Assembly (NCBI RefSeq): GCF_900141855.1 | Contig: NZ_FQYU01000006.1 | Location: 186,001-250,000, forward strand | DNA length: 64,000 nucleotides | Direction: 5' to 3' | Origin: Pseudozobellia thermophila | GTDB lineage: Bacteria > Bacteroidota > Bacteroidia > Flavobacteriales > Flavobacteriaceae | Shown: piece after piece, positions 1-8,575 of the stretch | How the letters are laid out: each line of letters begins with the position of its first letter | Position numbering within the stretch: the first letter of the stretch is position 1 | Program-made: the position numbers and the translations under genes | The notes under the pieces: model-generated | Seen by the model: only the letters and a program-made list of their open reading frames with translations | What the model was told of the DNA's origin: nothing | The model's database searches: none

Positions 1-1067
1 AAATTGTTGAAATGGGTTTCGTCGGTGGGGAGTGAAATCACTTTGCCGTCGTCGTCGTCACCGTAGTAAGGTACGTTGCCGCCCATGTCCATCAAATGGT
101 AGATGTAGTCGAAAATGGATTGAAGCGTTTGCCTATATGCTTCACTGAAGCCGTGTCCCGATCGTTCCCCGATCAAAAAGGCAATGAGGAAGAAGTCGGT
201 AATAAACTGGATGTATTCGGAGGCCTCTTCCTTGTTGATCCCATTGGCCGAATGTTGTTTTACGATTTCCTCTTCCAAAATGGCCTGGCCTTTTTTGATG
301 TGCCGATCACTGTCTTTGAACGACCAATAGCAGCCGGCAATAAAGAGTCCGCTGGCCTCGGCTATCAAATGGTTGTTCGACGAGGAGTATTTCGATTCGT
401 AGCGGTAGGCGTGCCGGGCATGCAGTTCGATCAGGGGAAGCCAAGTCGTTTCTACAAATTTCTTGAATTCGGAATCGCTTGCCATCAATTCGTTGGCCTC
501 GATCATTTCCCAGCAGAAGACCCAGTTGATGATCCTGATGTTAACTTCGATGTTCGAATACCAGTTTACCCCGTTCAAATAGGGGTTGGCTTCCTTCCAT
601 TCCTCTATATGCCTAACGAAGAGGTCGAGGTATTTTTTTTCCTTGCTTTGTTGGTACTTAAGGCAGATGTGCAGGAGGTATTGCAGGCGGTTGACTTCCC
701 AAACGACCTTTACATTGCCGTTTTTTCCGCTTCGGGTATCGATGTCAAAGGAAAATTTTCGGGGAAACTCCTTTCGAGTTGTCAAGTCCCTGTGCCAGTC
801 AATGGACTTTCGGTAGTTTAATCCGTGCCCGAAAATGGAATAGTCGCGAAGCGTAATTTCCCGCTCCGTCTTGGGTAGAAAGAAAAGCGTGCCGGGCAAA
901 CGGTCTATGCTGCCCTTGGGCAAATGGCTCATTTTAGACCGTTGGTCCCATTTCTTTTTTAGGGCGGTCCGTACCCGGTAAACGATCTCGGGCGGCGACA
1001 TGGTCCGTATTCTGCTCAAATACCAATCAAGACGGCTTTTCTTCTGTTTAATTCTGGCTTTTGGCAA
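1..1067 (-). CDS. Heparinase II/III family protein (N-terminal part, truncated by window edge)
   Basis: The minus strand is open from the left edge up to here. It reads through a typical heparinase II/III N-terminal alpha/alpha-toroid region: an early MSPPEIVYRVR segment, then WEVNRLQYL, NPYLNGVNWYSNIEVNIR and SSNNHLIAEASGLF. These are the conserved landmarks of the Hepar_II_III_N family. The C-terminal beta-sandwich half lies outside the window. Such proteins sit in many exopolysaccharide clusters and are predicted to cleave or trim uronate-containing polymers. The start is uncertain: homologues usually have 10-25 residues ahead of the MSP motif, which favours the TTG at 1067, while an in-frame ATG at 1001 would begin exactly at MSPPE. 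No signal peptide is visible from either start. About 350 residues are present. Confidence 0.8.
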   Translation of the reverse strand, partial: MPKARIKQKKSRLDWYLSRIRTMSPPEIVYRVRTALKKKWDQRSKMSHLPKGSIDRLPGTLFFLPKTEREITLRDYSIFGHGLNYRKSIDWHRDLTTRKEFPRKFSFDIDTRSGKNGNVKVVWEVNRLQYLLHICLKYQQSKEKKYLDLFVRHIEEWKEANPYLNGVNWYSNIEVNIRIINWVFCWEMIEANELMASDSEFKKFVETTWLPLIELHARHAYRYESKYSSSNNHLIAEASGLFIAGCYWSFKDSDRHIKKGQAILEEEIVKQHSANGINKEEASEYIQFITDFFLIAFLIGERSGHGFSEAYRQTLQSIFDYIYHLMDMGGNVPYYGDDDDGKVISLPTDETHFNN

Positions 1068-1590
1068 TTTTTTTGTTTTGTAGGTTAAAGATTGTAAGGG
1101 GCAAGAATATCTGCCTCTTCACGTTTTTCATTTCAGATGGCTAATTTAAAGGTGATTAATGGAATGGGACATGCTTTTTTAATATATACTATTAAATTTA
1201 TGTTATTAGGGGTAAATGGTATCCAATTATGAAAATTTGGAAGGGGATGGAAACTTTTCGAACCGGAAATATAAAATTGGTGAAGGGAAATAAGGCATTT
1301 AATCCAAATGTTGCAACAAAAATCATGTGATTTTTTTGTTCAGGGAGTTTTACATTTGATGAAGAAGGTCCTATGACCAAGGATGATCGATTTAGGTTTG
1401 AAGGCTTTGGTGTAGGCTAACATTGTCAATTATTGGCTTAAGATTCTAAAGAGGTAATTCCGTTCGTCGATAAAACCATAAGCCTTGCGGCTTTTTTTTG
1501 GGGTTTTTTATGCCTTTCGTCGAAAATAGTAAACATCTCGACGTTTTTACCGTTAAGATTGGGAATCCTGTTGTCTCCAAATCTTACATT
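1068..1590. other. Intergenic region between heparinase-like gene and first lyase lipoprotein
   Basis: AT-rich spacer between divergent genes. It must hold the promoters of both, but no convincing pair of Bacteroidota promoter boxes was found. On the plus strand a 33-codon frame (ATG 1229, TGA 1328) continues in the same register for 29 further codons after the stop, to a TAA at 1418-1420. This could be a decayed small gene or chance. A clear plus-strand hairpin followed by a T run at 1480-1499 lies 91 bases before the next start codon, with no recognisable intact gene ahead of it. Confidence 0.5.
1480..1499 (+). terminator. Rho-independent terminator or leader attenuator
   Basis: AAGCC (1480-1484), loop TTGC, GGCTT (1489-1493), then an uninterrupted T run to 1499. 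The layout is that of an intrinsic terminator for plus-strand transcription. Because it precedes the lyase lipoprotein gene and follows no intact gene, it may end a short RNA or act as an attenuator in the lyase leader. Confidence 0.6.
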
Positions 1591-2634
1591 ATGGAAAACG
1601 TATGCGTTAGGTGTTATAAAATTCAAATGGTAGTAGTATTGGCTCTTTTCTTTGCGCTTTCATTTTCATGTTCCGATGAGGACGTGCAGCAAGATGCGAT
1701 TGTAACGTCCGATGATCCTGTAAGCGTATCGTCAATAAATATACCTGCCACGGAAACCGATTCCGTGGATCAAGAGCGGGACGATACCTCCCGGCTTCCG
1801 GATATTCCCAACCTTCCGTGTTCCACGGGTAGTAAGGCGGCCGATGAAAGTGGGGCCAAGGTATGGTGTTGGGACGATGTTTCCGTGCCCGACGAGGGTT
1901 TTTTCGACGACCATAAATTGTTTATAAGCAATCATTGCAGCCCTGGTATGGTCAAGGCGACCGATGGGCGACTTTACTTTAAGGTGAACCCGACCACCCC
2001 GGAGGCTCCTTCGTCCTGTGGGGATTATAACTATAGGGCCGAGATACGGGAGCATCCTTCGGATGTCGACTATCCCATAGGTACCGAACAGTGGTGGGGC
2101 TTCGATTATAAATTCGGTGATGATTATGTGGCCGATGAATTACCTTGGATACTTTGGCAGACCCACGGCAGCTTTAGCAACCCTTCTAGTCCCATGACCA
2201 ACTTACAACTTGGGCCGACAAACTTTGAGGGCAATGTCAACCCGGTAGGTGAGTTGTTTGTCGTCAACAATACCCCGGTGACCGGTAGAAAGTTTACCCC
2301 GGTAGGAATTGTACCCAAGGCCGGCCAGACCCTAAAGATCGTTATCCACTTGGTCTGGGGCGACGAAAGCAACGGCCTCTACGAGGTATGGGTCGATGGA
2401 AAGCAGGTCTACAAAAAACAGGAACGCACGGTCTATTCCGAAAAGCCTTACGGTGGCTATTGGAAAATAGGGATTTATAAGTGGCGCTGGAAATTGGATG
2501 AAAATGTAAGGGCCTCTTCGGAAAGAAACATATCGGAACTGAATACTTCGATCGGTACCCTGCGTACCATTATGCGCCGACCGGGCGATGCCGATTACGG
2601 TACCGACGCCTATTCGCTGGTGGTTTCCGATTAA
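1591..2634 (+). CDS. Surface lipoprotein with heparin-lyase-I-like polysaccharide lyase domain
   Basis: A lipoprotein of about 347 residues. From the ATG at 1591 the N terminus has a basic stretch, the hydrophobic segment MVVVLALFFALSFS and a lipobox cysteine followed by SDED. That acidic tail matches the flavobacterial signal for export of lipoproteins to the cell surface. An earlier TTG (1498) would put an implausible tail before the signal; the ATG at 1627 is another option. After a linker of about 60 residues comes a domain with CGDYNYRAEIREHP, PIGTEQWWGFDYKF, PWILWQTHG and YGGYWKIGIYKWRW. These are beta-jelly-roll landmarks of the PF14099 family (heparin lyase I and related lyases). The neighbour downstream carries a close paralogue of the same domain. 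Likely role: cleavage of an acidic polysaccharide, perhaps the cell's own exopolymer. The substrate cannot be read from sequence. Confidence 0.75.
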   Translation: MENVCVRCYKIQMVVVLALFFALSFSCSDEDVQQDAIVTSDDPVSVSSINIPATETDSVDQERDDTSRLPDIPNLPCSTGSKAADESGAKVWCWDDVSVPDEGFFDDHKLFISNHCSPGMVKATDGRLYFKVNPTTPEAPSSCGDYNYRAEIREHPSDVDYPIGTEQWWGFDYKFGDDYVADELPWILWQTHGSFSNPSSPMTNLQLGPTNFEGNVNPVGELFVVNNTPVTGRKFTPVGIVPKAGQTLKIVIHLVWGDESNGLYEVWVDGKQVYKKQERTVYSEKPYGGYWKIGIYKWRWKLDENVRASSERNISELNTSIGTLRTIMRRPGDADYGTDAYSLVVSD

Positions 2635-2866
2635 GCCTTCCACAGGGATCCCCGAGAATAAGACACCCCTAGGCCGAATCGGGGGTCAGGTTAATGCTCC
2701 CTTTTTATAAGTGAAAAACTGGAACTCATCTTGTTATAGGTATACCAAACGTTAAAGTTAAGTGCATTTCGTCGATTATTTGGGTTGTTTGTCGACCATT
2801 TGAGCAACTAATGCCGTATATAGCGGCATAATTTTAAGTCGTTGAACTCCCCAGAAAGCACTACTT
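2635..2866. other. Spacer between the two lyase lipoprotein genes
   Basis: 232 bases without a gene. A weak imperfect hairpin joins CCCCGA (2650-2655) to TCGGGG (2679-2684) without a T run. The remainder is AT-rich, so the second gene could have its own promoter. Confidence 0.35.
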
Positions 2867-5866
2867 ATGAAAATACGCCAAACTAATACCTTGGCCAATC
2901 GCCTATACTTTATTATCATTACTTTTTTGATGATTTTGTCCTGTAGCAAGGATGTCGACACCCTGCGGGAAGCCGTATTGGACAAGGATGCCCCGGAACT
3001 CGTTGAGTCGGGGGAAGACGCCGAAGATCCTTCGGACATTACGGAGGAGGAAGGTGAAGCCTTAAACGAGGACGAGGGTACCGGCGATAAGATCGAATAT
3101 GAAACCCGTGTAGCCGTATTTAGCGCAATCCAAGATGCCTATCTGCAAAACGGAAAAGGCTACGACCAGTCGCTTGTTCGCTTGGAGGAAGGTCGTAGAA
3201 CGAGTTACCTTATGTTTGATTTAAGCCCCTTGGACTCCATCGGTGGAATCATCGTCGAGGCCAATTTGGAGTTTGTCGTGACTACGGATGACGGGGACGG
3301 CGAAATTATCGTGTTCAAAGGGGAGTCGAACGATTGGACGGAAGACAGCCTTTCCGAAGCCTCGGCACCCGATATGGGAGTCGCCTTGGGCAGTGTGGAT
3401 CAACCATACCGCGTAAATACCGAAGTGCGGATTCCCTTGGATACCTTGGGCATAGAACCGGGGTATACCAGCCTTGTATTGGATCATAAGGACGGGGACG
3501 ACTTGGCCTTCGCCTCAAAGGAAAGCGATAAGGGAGGGAGCAAGTTGGTCGTGTCTTACGAGGTGCCCGTTGGAACGGAAATACTGGATTTGGAAAGTCT
3601 CGGCCTTACCGAAGGAAATGGCGAAGATCCCAATGGGGAAGAAGAGACAGTGGACGAGACACTTGTCGAGGAAGAGCCCGCCCAAGAGGAAACCAGGGAA
3701 GAAGAACCTATAGGGGAAGAAACGGTGGACGAGACACCTGTTGAGGAAGAACCTGCCCAAGAGGAAACCAAGGAAGAAGAACCCGTTGATGGGGAGCCTG
3801 TCGAGGAAGAAACCGTGGAGGAAGATCCTATTGTGGAGGAGCCTGTCGAGGAAGACCCTGTCGAGGAAGGGCCCGTTGAGGAAGAGAATCCCGTAGAAGA
3901 GGAAGACCCTGTCGAAGAAGAGCCTGTCGAGGAGGAGCCCATTGAAGAGGAGCCTACACCTCCGGTAAGTCCGGCCAACGAGGCGCCGATAGCCGTTGCC
4001 AGTGCCACGCCCAACAAGGGGTCCCTGCCCTTGAAAGTTAACTTTAACGGGGGCAATTCGTCGGATGACAAAGCCGTGGTTTCGTACCAGTGGGACTTTA
4101 AGGACGGCCAAACCGCTACATCCCAAAATCCGGAGCACACCTTTACCGAGGCCGGAACCTATGAGGTCGTATTGCAGGTAAGGGACGAAGAGGGACTTTC
4201 CGCTTCGGATCAGGTTGTTGTTGAGGTTTCGGCTCCCGAAAATGAGGCGCCCACGGCAAAGATAGGTACCAATAAAAAGTCGGGCGAGGTACCCTTGGAG
4301 GTTCGTTTTACGGGTAGCGGTTCGAGTGATGATCACGGTATCAAGAGCTATGCATGGAACTTTAAGGATGGAAAGACCTCAAGCTCGGCCGACCCCGTGC
4401 ACACCTTTACCGAGGCCGGAACCTATTCGGTCGAACTTACCGTAACCGATGAAGAAGGACTTACCGATAAGGCGAGCGTATCGATAACCGCCGAGGAACC
4501 CGAGAACGAAGCCCCGGTATCAAAACCCTCTGCCAATACCCAAACGGGCGAGGCCCCGGCCGAAATCCGTTTTACGGGCAGCAATTCAACGGATGATAAC
4601 GCGGTTACCGGCTACAAGTGGGATTTTGACGACGGATCGACTTCTACGGAGGCCGATCCCAAGCACACCTTCGATACACCTGGAACCTATTCGGTGGAGT
4701 TGGAAGTGGTCGATGAAGAGGGCCTAAAAGATACGGAGCGCCTTACCATTACCGTCAATGCACCGGCGAACGAGGCCCCTGATGCCAAGGCTTCGGCCAG
4801 TGTGCTTTCGGGCGAGGCCCCCCTAAAGGTCGATTTTACCGGAGGGAACTCCAGCGACGATAAGGGTATCGTAAGCTATTTTTGGGATTTTGGTGACGGA
4901 ACCTCCTCAAGCACCGATCCTTCCCATACCTTCAACAATCCGGGAACCTATACGGTAAAGCTTACGGTAAGCGATGAAGAGGGGCTTCAAGATACGGCCT
5001 CCCTTACCATTGAGGTCAACGAGAGTGTGTCACAGGGAAACTTGCCTTGCGGCACCGGTAGCGGTCCTGCGGATCAAAGTGGCGCCAAGGTCTGGTGCTG
5101 GAACAATACAAGTGTTCCGAGCGGTGGTTTCTTTAGCGACCACGAACTCTTTATCAGCAGCCATTGCAACGACGGAATGGTTACCAAATCGGGCAGCCGT
5201 CTTCGCTTTAAGGTAAATCCGACTACCCCCGATGCTCCCTCATCGTGTGGCGACTATAACTATAGGGCCGAAATACGGGAGCACCCGGCCGATGTCGATT
5301 ACCCCATCGGTACCGAACAATGGTGGGGCTTTGATTATAAGTTCGAAAGCGGCTATAAGGCGGATGAGCTACCTTGGATTCTATGGCAGACCCATGGTAG
5401 TTTCAGTAGTCCTAGTGAGCCTATGACCAATCTTCAATTGGGGCCAACTAACTTTAATCGAAATAGTAACGCTGTAGGGGAACTTTTTGTCGTAAATAAT
5501 GCGGCGCGGGGCGATTATCGTGCGTATGTGCCAACAGGTATTGTACCTAGATCTGGACAGACCCTGAAAATAGTGATCCACATGGTGTGGGGAGATGGAA
5601 GCTCTGGAAAGTTCAGGGTGTGGATAAACGGGGTAAAGGTGTATGATAGAAATGAAAGAACGGTATATTCCCAACGACCATATGGCGGATACTGGAAGCT
5701 GGGAATCTATAAATGGCGTTGGAAGGACAAAGAGAATGTGGAAGCTTCCGCTGCACGGGGCATAACCGAATTGAATACCTCCATAGGTACCTTGCGGACC
5801 ATTATGCGACAGCCCGGGGATACCGACTACGGAAAGGATGCCTACAATTTGGTGGAGCCCGATTAG
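2867..5866 (+). CDS. Modular lipoprotein: CBM96-like, Glu/Pro linker, four PKD domains, heparin-lyase-I-like domain
   Basis: A 999-residue lipoprotein. The signal peptide ends at the lipobox LMILSC near residue 26, followed by an acidic segment. Residues about 85-232 match the DNRLRE/CBM96 carbohydrate-binding pattern (DAYLQNG, SYLMFDLS, ASKESDKGGSKLVVSYE). Residues about 245-367 form an extremely acidic EEP/VEEEP spacer. Four PKD domains follow, each starting with NEAP at residues 371, 459, 547 and 635, an exact 88-residue period with WDF.DG and HTF...GTY signatures. Residues 725-999 are a PF14099 lyase-like domain nearly the same as that of the preceding gene, including YNYRAEIREHP and QWWGFDYKF. 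The architecture suggests a surface-tethered enzyme whose catalytic domain is held away from the cell on a long stalk. Substrate unknown; an acidic exopolysaccharide or algal polyuronide is plausible. Confidence 0.8.
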   Translation: MKIRQTNTLANRLYFIIITFLMILSCSKDVDTLREAVLDKDAPELVESGEDAEDPSDITEEEGEALNEDEGTGDKIEYETRVAVFSAIQDAYLQNGKGYDQSLVRLEEGRRTSYLMFDLSPLDSIGGIIVEANLEFVVTTDDGDGEIIVFKGESNDWTEDSLSEASAPDMGVALGSVDQPYRVNTEVRIPLDTLGIEPGYTSLVLDHKDGDDLAFASKESDKGGSKLVVSYEVPVGTEILDLESLGLTEGNGEDPNGEEETVDETLVEEEPAQEETREEEPIGEETVDETPVEEEPAQEETKEEEPVDGEPVEEETVEEDPIVEEPVEEDPVEEGPVEEENPVEEEDPVEEEPVEEEPIEEEPTPPVSPANEAPIAVASATPNKGSLPLKVNFNGGNSSDDKAVVSYQWDFKDGQTATSQNPEHTFTEAGTYEVVLQVRDEEGLSASDQVVVEVSAPENEAPTAKIGTNKKSGEVPLEVRFTGSGSSDDHGIKSYAWNFKDGKTSSSADPVHTFTEAGTYSVELTVTDEEGLTDKASVSITAEEPENEAPVSKPSANTQTGEAPAEIRFTGSNSTDDNAVTGYKWDFDDGSTSTEADPKHTFDTPGTYSVELEVVDEEGLKDTERLTITVNAPANEAPDAKASASVLSGEAPLKVDFTGGNSSDDKGIVSYFWDFGDGTSSSTDPSHTFNNPGTYTVKLTVSDEEGLQDTASLTIEVNESVSQGNLPCGTGSGPADQSGAKVWCWNNTSVPSGGFFSDHELFISSHCNDGMVTKSGSRLRFKVNPTTPDAPSSCGDYNYRAEIREHPADVDYPIGTEQWWGFDYKFESGYKADELPWILWQTHGSFSSPSEPMTNLQLGPTNFNRNSNAVGELFVVNNAARGDYRAYVPTGIVPRSGQTLKIVIHMVWGDGSSGKFRVWINGVKVYDRNERTVYSQRPYGGYWKLGIYKWRWKDKENVEASAARGITELNTSIGTLRTIMRQPGDTDYGKDAYNLVEPD
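3641..3790 (+). repeat. Tandem 75-bp coding repeat in the Glu/Pro linker
   Basis: Two adjacent 75-base units (3641-3715 and 3716-3790) encode near-identical 25-residue blocks beginning EETVDET and containing EEEPAQEET. They are followed by more degenerate VEEEP/VEEDP units to about 3960. This looks like slippage-prone expansion of a spacer. Confidence 0.8.
3977..5032 (+). repeat. Four tandem PKD-domain repeats of 264 bp
   Basis: Units start at 3977, 4241, 4505 and 4769, each exactly 264 bases. All begin with codons for NEAP and include SSDD/STDD, WDF or WNF, DG and HTF...GTY. PKD domains are immunoglobulin-like spacers common in secreted glycan-active enzymes. Confidence 0.85.
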
Positions 5867-6024
5867 CAGTTTTAAGGGGCTAGGGGGCAAAAATAGTCAC
5901 CTTATCCAAGAACTTTTATGGGCCTGGCTTTTTAAGCAAGGTCGAAGACATAACATTGACGATACCGAAATAGTGTCGACTATGTAGTTGCCCTGATTTT
6001 ATTAAATTAGGCCTCAATTCTGTT

Positions 6025-7344
6025 TCAAGGGCTACCGATTTCTTTGGGCTTATTGATTTTGATGCTGAGTATCCGAAAATATACAAAGGCATAGAAGCAG
6101 AGCCATATCGGTACAACGGGGATCAGGTAGCGCCCCCTGCCGTCCAACAGGGTATGGCCGCCTAGGTAGATAAGACTGATCGCCATAAGCACGACCAGTT
6201 CTTTCGGGATCGTCCTAAACCGGGTCACGGCAGGGTAAATGCCCAAAAGGGCCAAGACCACGATAAATATGTTCGGAATCAAATAGCCTAGGGTATCCAG
6301 GTTTTGCAAGCGATAGGAGAATGGGAAATGAAAGAAAATACGCGACACGTTGGCTATCGTGTTTTTGAGGTATTTTTTTGGGTGCTTTTTCATGTTTTCG
6401 ATAGCCTTCGCTTTTAGAATACTATCTTTTTCGATCCAGGTAAGCGAGTCTATACTGCTAAAAAGGGCTTCGTGGTTTTTCTTTAGTACATCCATGTTCG
6501 CCACGACCTCACCACGTCCTGTAGGCGTATCACCGTTCAAGACATGCCGTCCTGAAAACCAATTGCCCCATTCGTTTTCAAAGGGCGTGGCCCGCGAATA
6601 GAGGGTAATGCCCCCATGGGTGCCCAAGTAGAAAAACTTGCCCGTTAGTTGATAGTTATGTATAACATAGGGACTCAACACGGCCATCGCCCCTAACAAA
6701 ATAAAGGTAAGCCCTTTGAGTCGATAGGCCTTATAGGTCCTTTTCCAAAAGAGGGTAGTTAGGCAGAGCGACAAGGCGGCGAGTATGACGTAGGCGAATA
6801 TAATCTTGGTCAAGGCCAAGTAGCCCAGTAGGAAGAGGGCGATCACAAAGTGTCTTTTGTACTTGCCTTCCTTATGGTACCAGGCGATAAAATGATAACA
6901 GAACCCAATCAGCAATAACATCATCAACGATTCGGCATACATCAGGTTGGCCCACCGCAGTAGGGGCGGATAAAGACCGAACAAATAGGTCAACACCAAG
7001 GCCGGTCTGTCGGGAACGTACCTCCGCAAAATCAATAAGAGGTATACGGCGGCCAAGGACAAGAACAGGATGTTGACCAGGCGCATGTAAAAAAACGGGA
7101 TGTCGAGCGCAATCGGAACGGATAGCAAAATCGGATAACCCGGACCGTCTAGAATATTGGGGTTGGTGGCATCGGCATAAAAGCCTTGGGTAATGTTTTT
7201 GGCGTGGGTATAAAAATGATTTTCATCTGCTATGGTACGGGTTGAATAAGTCGAGGGTCTTGATAGTATAGCAAGGCTTAAAAGTAGAAATAAAGGCAGT
7301 AGTACCTTGAATAAACGTTTTGGTCGAATCTGGGTTTTATACAT
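6025..7344 (-). CDS. GT-C fold membrane glycosyltransferase (GT39/ArnT-like)
   Basis: A 439-residue integral membrane protein with about ten hydrophobic helices. After the first helix there is a periplasmic loop with an acidic residue (TIADENHFYTHAKNI), where GT39/ArnT-type enzymes place their catalytic acidic pair. Then come alternating helices and a periplasmic region near residues 230-300 (HGGITLYSRATPFENEWGNW). Such enzymes transfer a sugar from a polyprenyl-phosphate carrier to an acceptor on the outer face of the inner membrane. It overlaps the upstream GT2 gene by 8 bases and is the last gene of the five-gene minus-strand operon, so the GT2 probably supplies its lipid-linked donor. Acceptor unknown: exopolysaccharide, lipid A or glycoprotein are all possible. 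Confidence 0.7.
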   Translation of the reverse strand: MYKTQIRPKRLFKVLLPLFLLLSLAILSRPSTYSTRTIADENHFYTHAKNITQGFYADATNPNILDGPGYPILLSVPIALDIPFFYMRLVNILFLSLAAVYLLLILRRYVPDRPALVLTYLFGLYPPLLRWANLMYAESLMMLLLIGFCYHFIAWYHKEGKYKRHFVIALFLLGYLALTKIIFAYVILAALSLCLTTLFWKRTYKAYRLKGLTFILLGAMAVLSPYVIHNYQLTGKFFYLGTHGGITLYSRATPFENEWGNWFSGRHVLNGDTPTGRGEVVANMDVLKKNHEALFSSIDSLTWIEKDSILKAKAIENMKKHPKKYLKNTIANVSRIFFHFPFSYRLQNLDTLGYLIPNIFIVVLALLGIYPAVTRFRTIPKELVVLMAISLIYLGGHTLLDGRGRYLIPVVPIWLCFYAFVYFRILSIKINKPKEIGSP

Positions 7345-8422
7345 GGTTAGGGCGTTGGTTCTGTATGGTTTTTTTTAAGATTTGGGAGTTCAAATGAAAC
7401 AACTCGTCAAAATACCGTTTCTTCTGCAGGGAGATAAAGCCCAGTCCCAAGAGTTGGATCGAAATGATCATGGTTATTCCACCGACAATAAAGGAGTAGG
7501 GGCGCTGTCTGAACACGTCGGCCACCGCCAGTGAAAAACGGTCTTCGAAGCCCTGGGCCAGTTCCGCGGTCATGGGGTAGGCGTAGTAGGTATTGATAAA
7601 TATCCATACAATGATATAGATGGAAAGCAAGAAGACAAAGGTACCCAGTATCCAGAAGAACATGTAGGGCCTAAAGATGAAACTGTTGGCAAGTCCGTTG
7701 AAAATACCCATTACGATCCTAAGGCTCGAGGTCCGGGCCTTGCCCAGTTCGCGCTGTGCCGACCAATCGAGGTGGGCCGGGATCTCGGTTACCCTTGCCC
7801 TTAAGATATAGGCCTTGAGCAAAATTTCGGAATTGATATCGAAGGTACTCGATTTGGTATTGAGCGAACGGATAAATTCGCCTTTATAGGCGCGTACCAT
7901 ACCGGTAAAGGTACAGATGTCAAGTCTCGAGGCGGCCCGCATCATGCGGTTAACCGTTTTACTGAGCAAAAGCCGCAAACGCGGTACGGCCGTGTTTTTG
8001 CCTCCCTTCATATAGGGGGATGCGATGACCATGTCGGATTGGGTCTCGGTGATTTCGGCCAAAAGCTGGCCCACGTGTTCGGGGGCGTAACTCAAGTCGA
8101 TGTCCAGTACGATCACATAGTCGCCGTGGCTGTTCCTAAAGCCAGTTCGCAGCGCATTGCCCAGGTTTCGATTGACGATATGGTGGTGTGCCGTCAGGTT
8201 GGGGTAGGTTTGGGCGAGGCCGTCGGCCAATTCGCCCGTACGGTCCGTACTCCCGTCGTTTATGATCAGCACTTCCCAATCATAACGCTCGTTTAGCGTA
8301 TCGAGATAACCGTAGAGGGTCGCAATATTTGTTTCGATGATCGCTTCCTCGTTAAATGCGGGCAATATGAGGGTGACAAGTGGCTTTTTGGGGTCGGCCT
8401 TGCTTATATCTGCTGCTACCAT
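7337..8422 (-). CDS. Family 2 glycosyltransferase, DPM1/ArnC/GtrB-like
   Basis: A 361-residue protein. The N-terminal GT-A domain begins VTLILPAFNEEAIIETNI and contains LIINDGSTDRTGE and VIVLDIDLSYAPEH (metal-binding D-x-D in the usual place). Residues about 250-345 have two strong hydrophobic helices (FWILGTFVFLLSIYIIVWIF and SFIVGGITMIISIQLLGLGF). This is the layout of polyprenyl-phosphate sugar synthases such as ArnC and GtrB. It probably attaches a sugar to undecaprenyl phosphate at the inner face of the membrane. Its stop overlaps the start of the GT-C gene by 8 bases, indicating translational coupling. Confidence 0.85.
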   Translation of the reverse strand: MVAADISKADPKKPLVTLILPAFNEEAIIETNIATLYGYLDTLNERYDWEVLIINDGSTDRTGELADGLAQTYPNLTAHHHIVNRNLGNALRTGFRNSHGDYVIVLDIDLSYAPEHVGQLLAEITETQSDMVIASPYMKGGKNTAVPRLRLLLSKTVNRMMRAASRLDICTFTGMVRAYKGEFIRSLNTKSSTFDINSEILLKAYILRARVTEIPAHLDWSAQRELGKARTSSLRIVMGIFNGLANSFIFRPYMFFWILGTFVFLLSIYIIVWIFINTYYAYPMTAELAQGFEDRFSLAVADVFRQRPYSFIVGGITMIISIQLLGLGFISLQKKRYFDELFHLNSQILKKTIQNQRPNHV

Positions 8423-8575
8423 GTTTGATTCGGTTTTAAAAGGGGGAAGTTCTTACCGTTTTTTTATGCGGTATAATAGGATCCTATTAAGACAAAATTA
8501 GGAAAAATATACCGGCATTGTATTGGAATATCGCTGAAGAGATACTTCTTGGGGACGAACAAAGTAACCTCGCTT

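Noticed and set aside
96-821. Open plus-strand frame of 241 codons at the left edge
   Set aside because: It is the exact codon-register antisense of the heparinase II/III-like gene, which shows clear family motifs on the minus strand.
3515-4336. Long minus-strand frames rich in Ser/Thr/Gly or Leu/Phe opposite the acidic linker
   Set aside because: They are low-complexity reflections of GAG/GAA repeats in the modular lipoprotein and have no start context or family resemblance.
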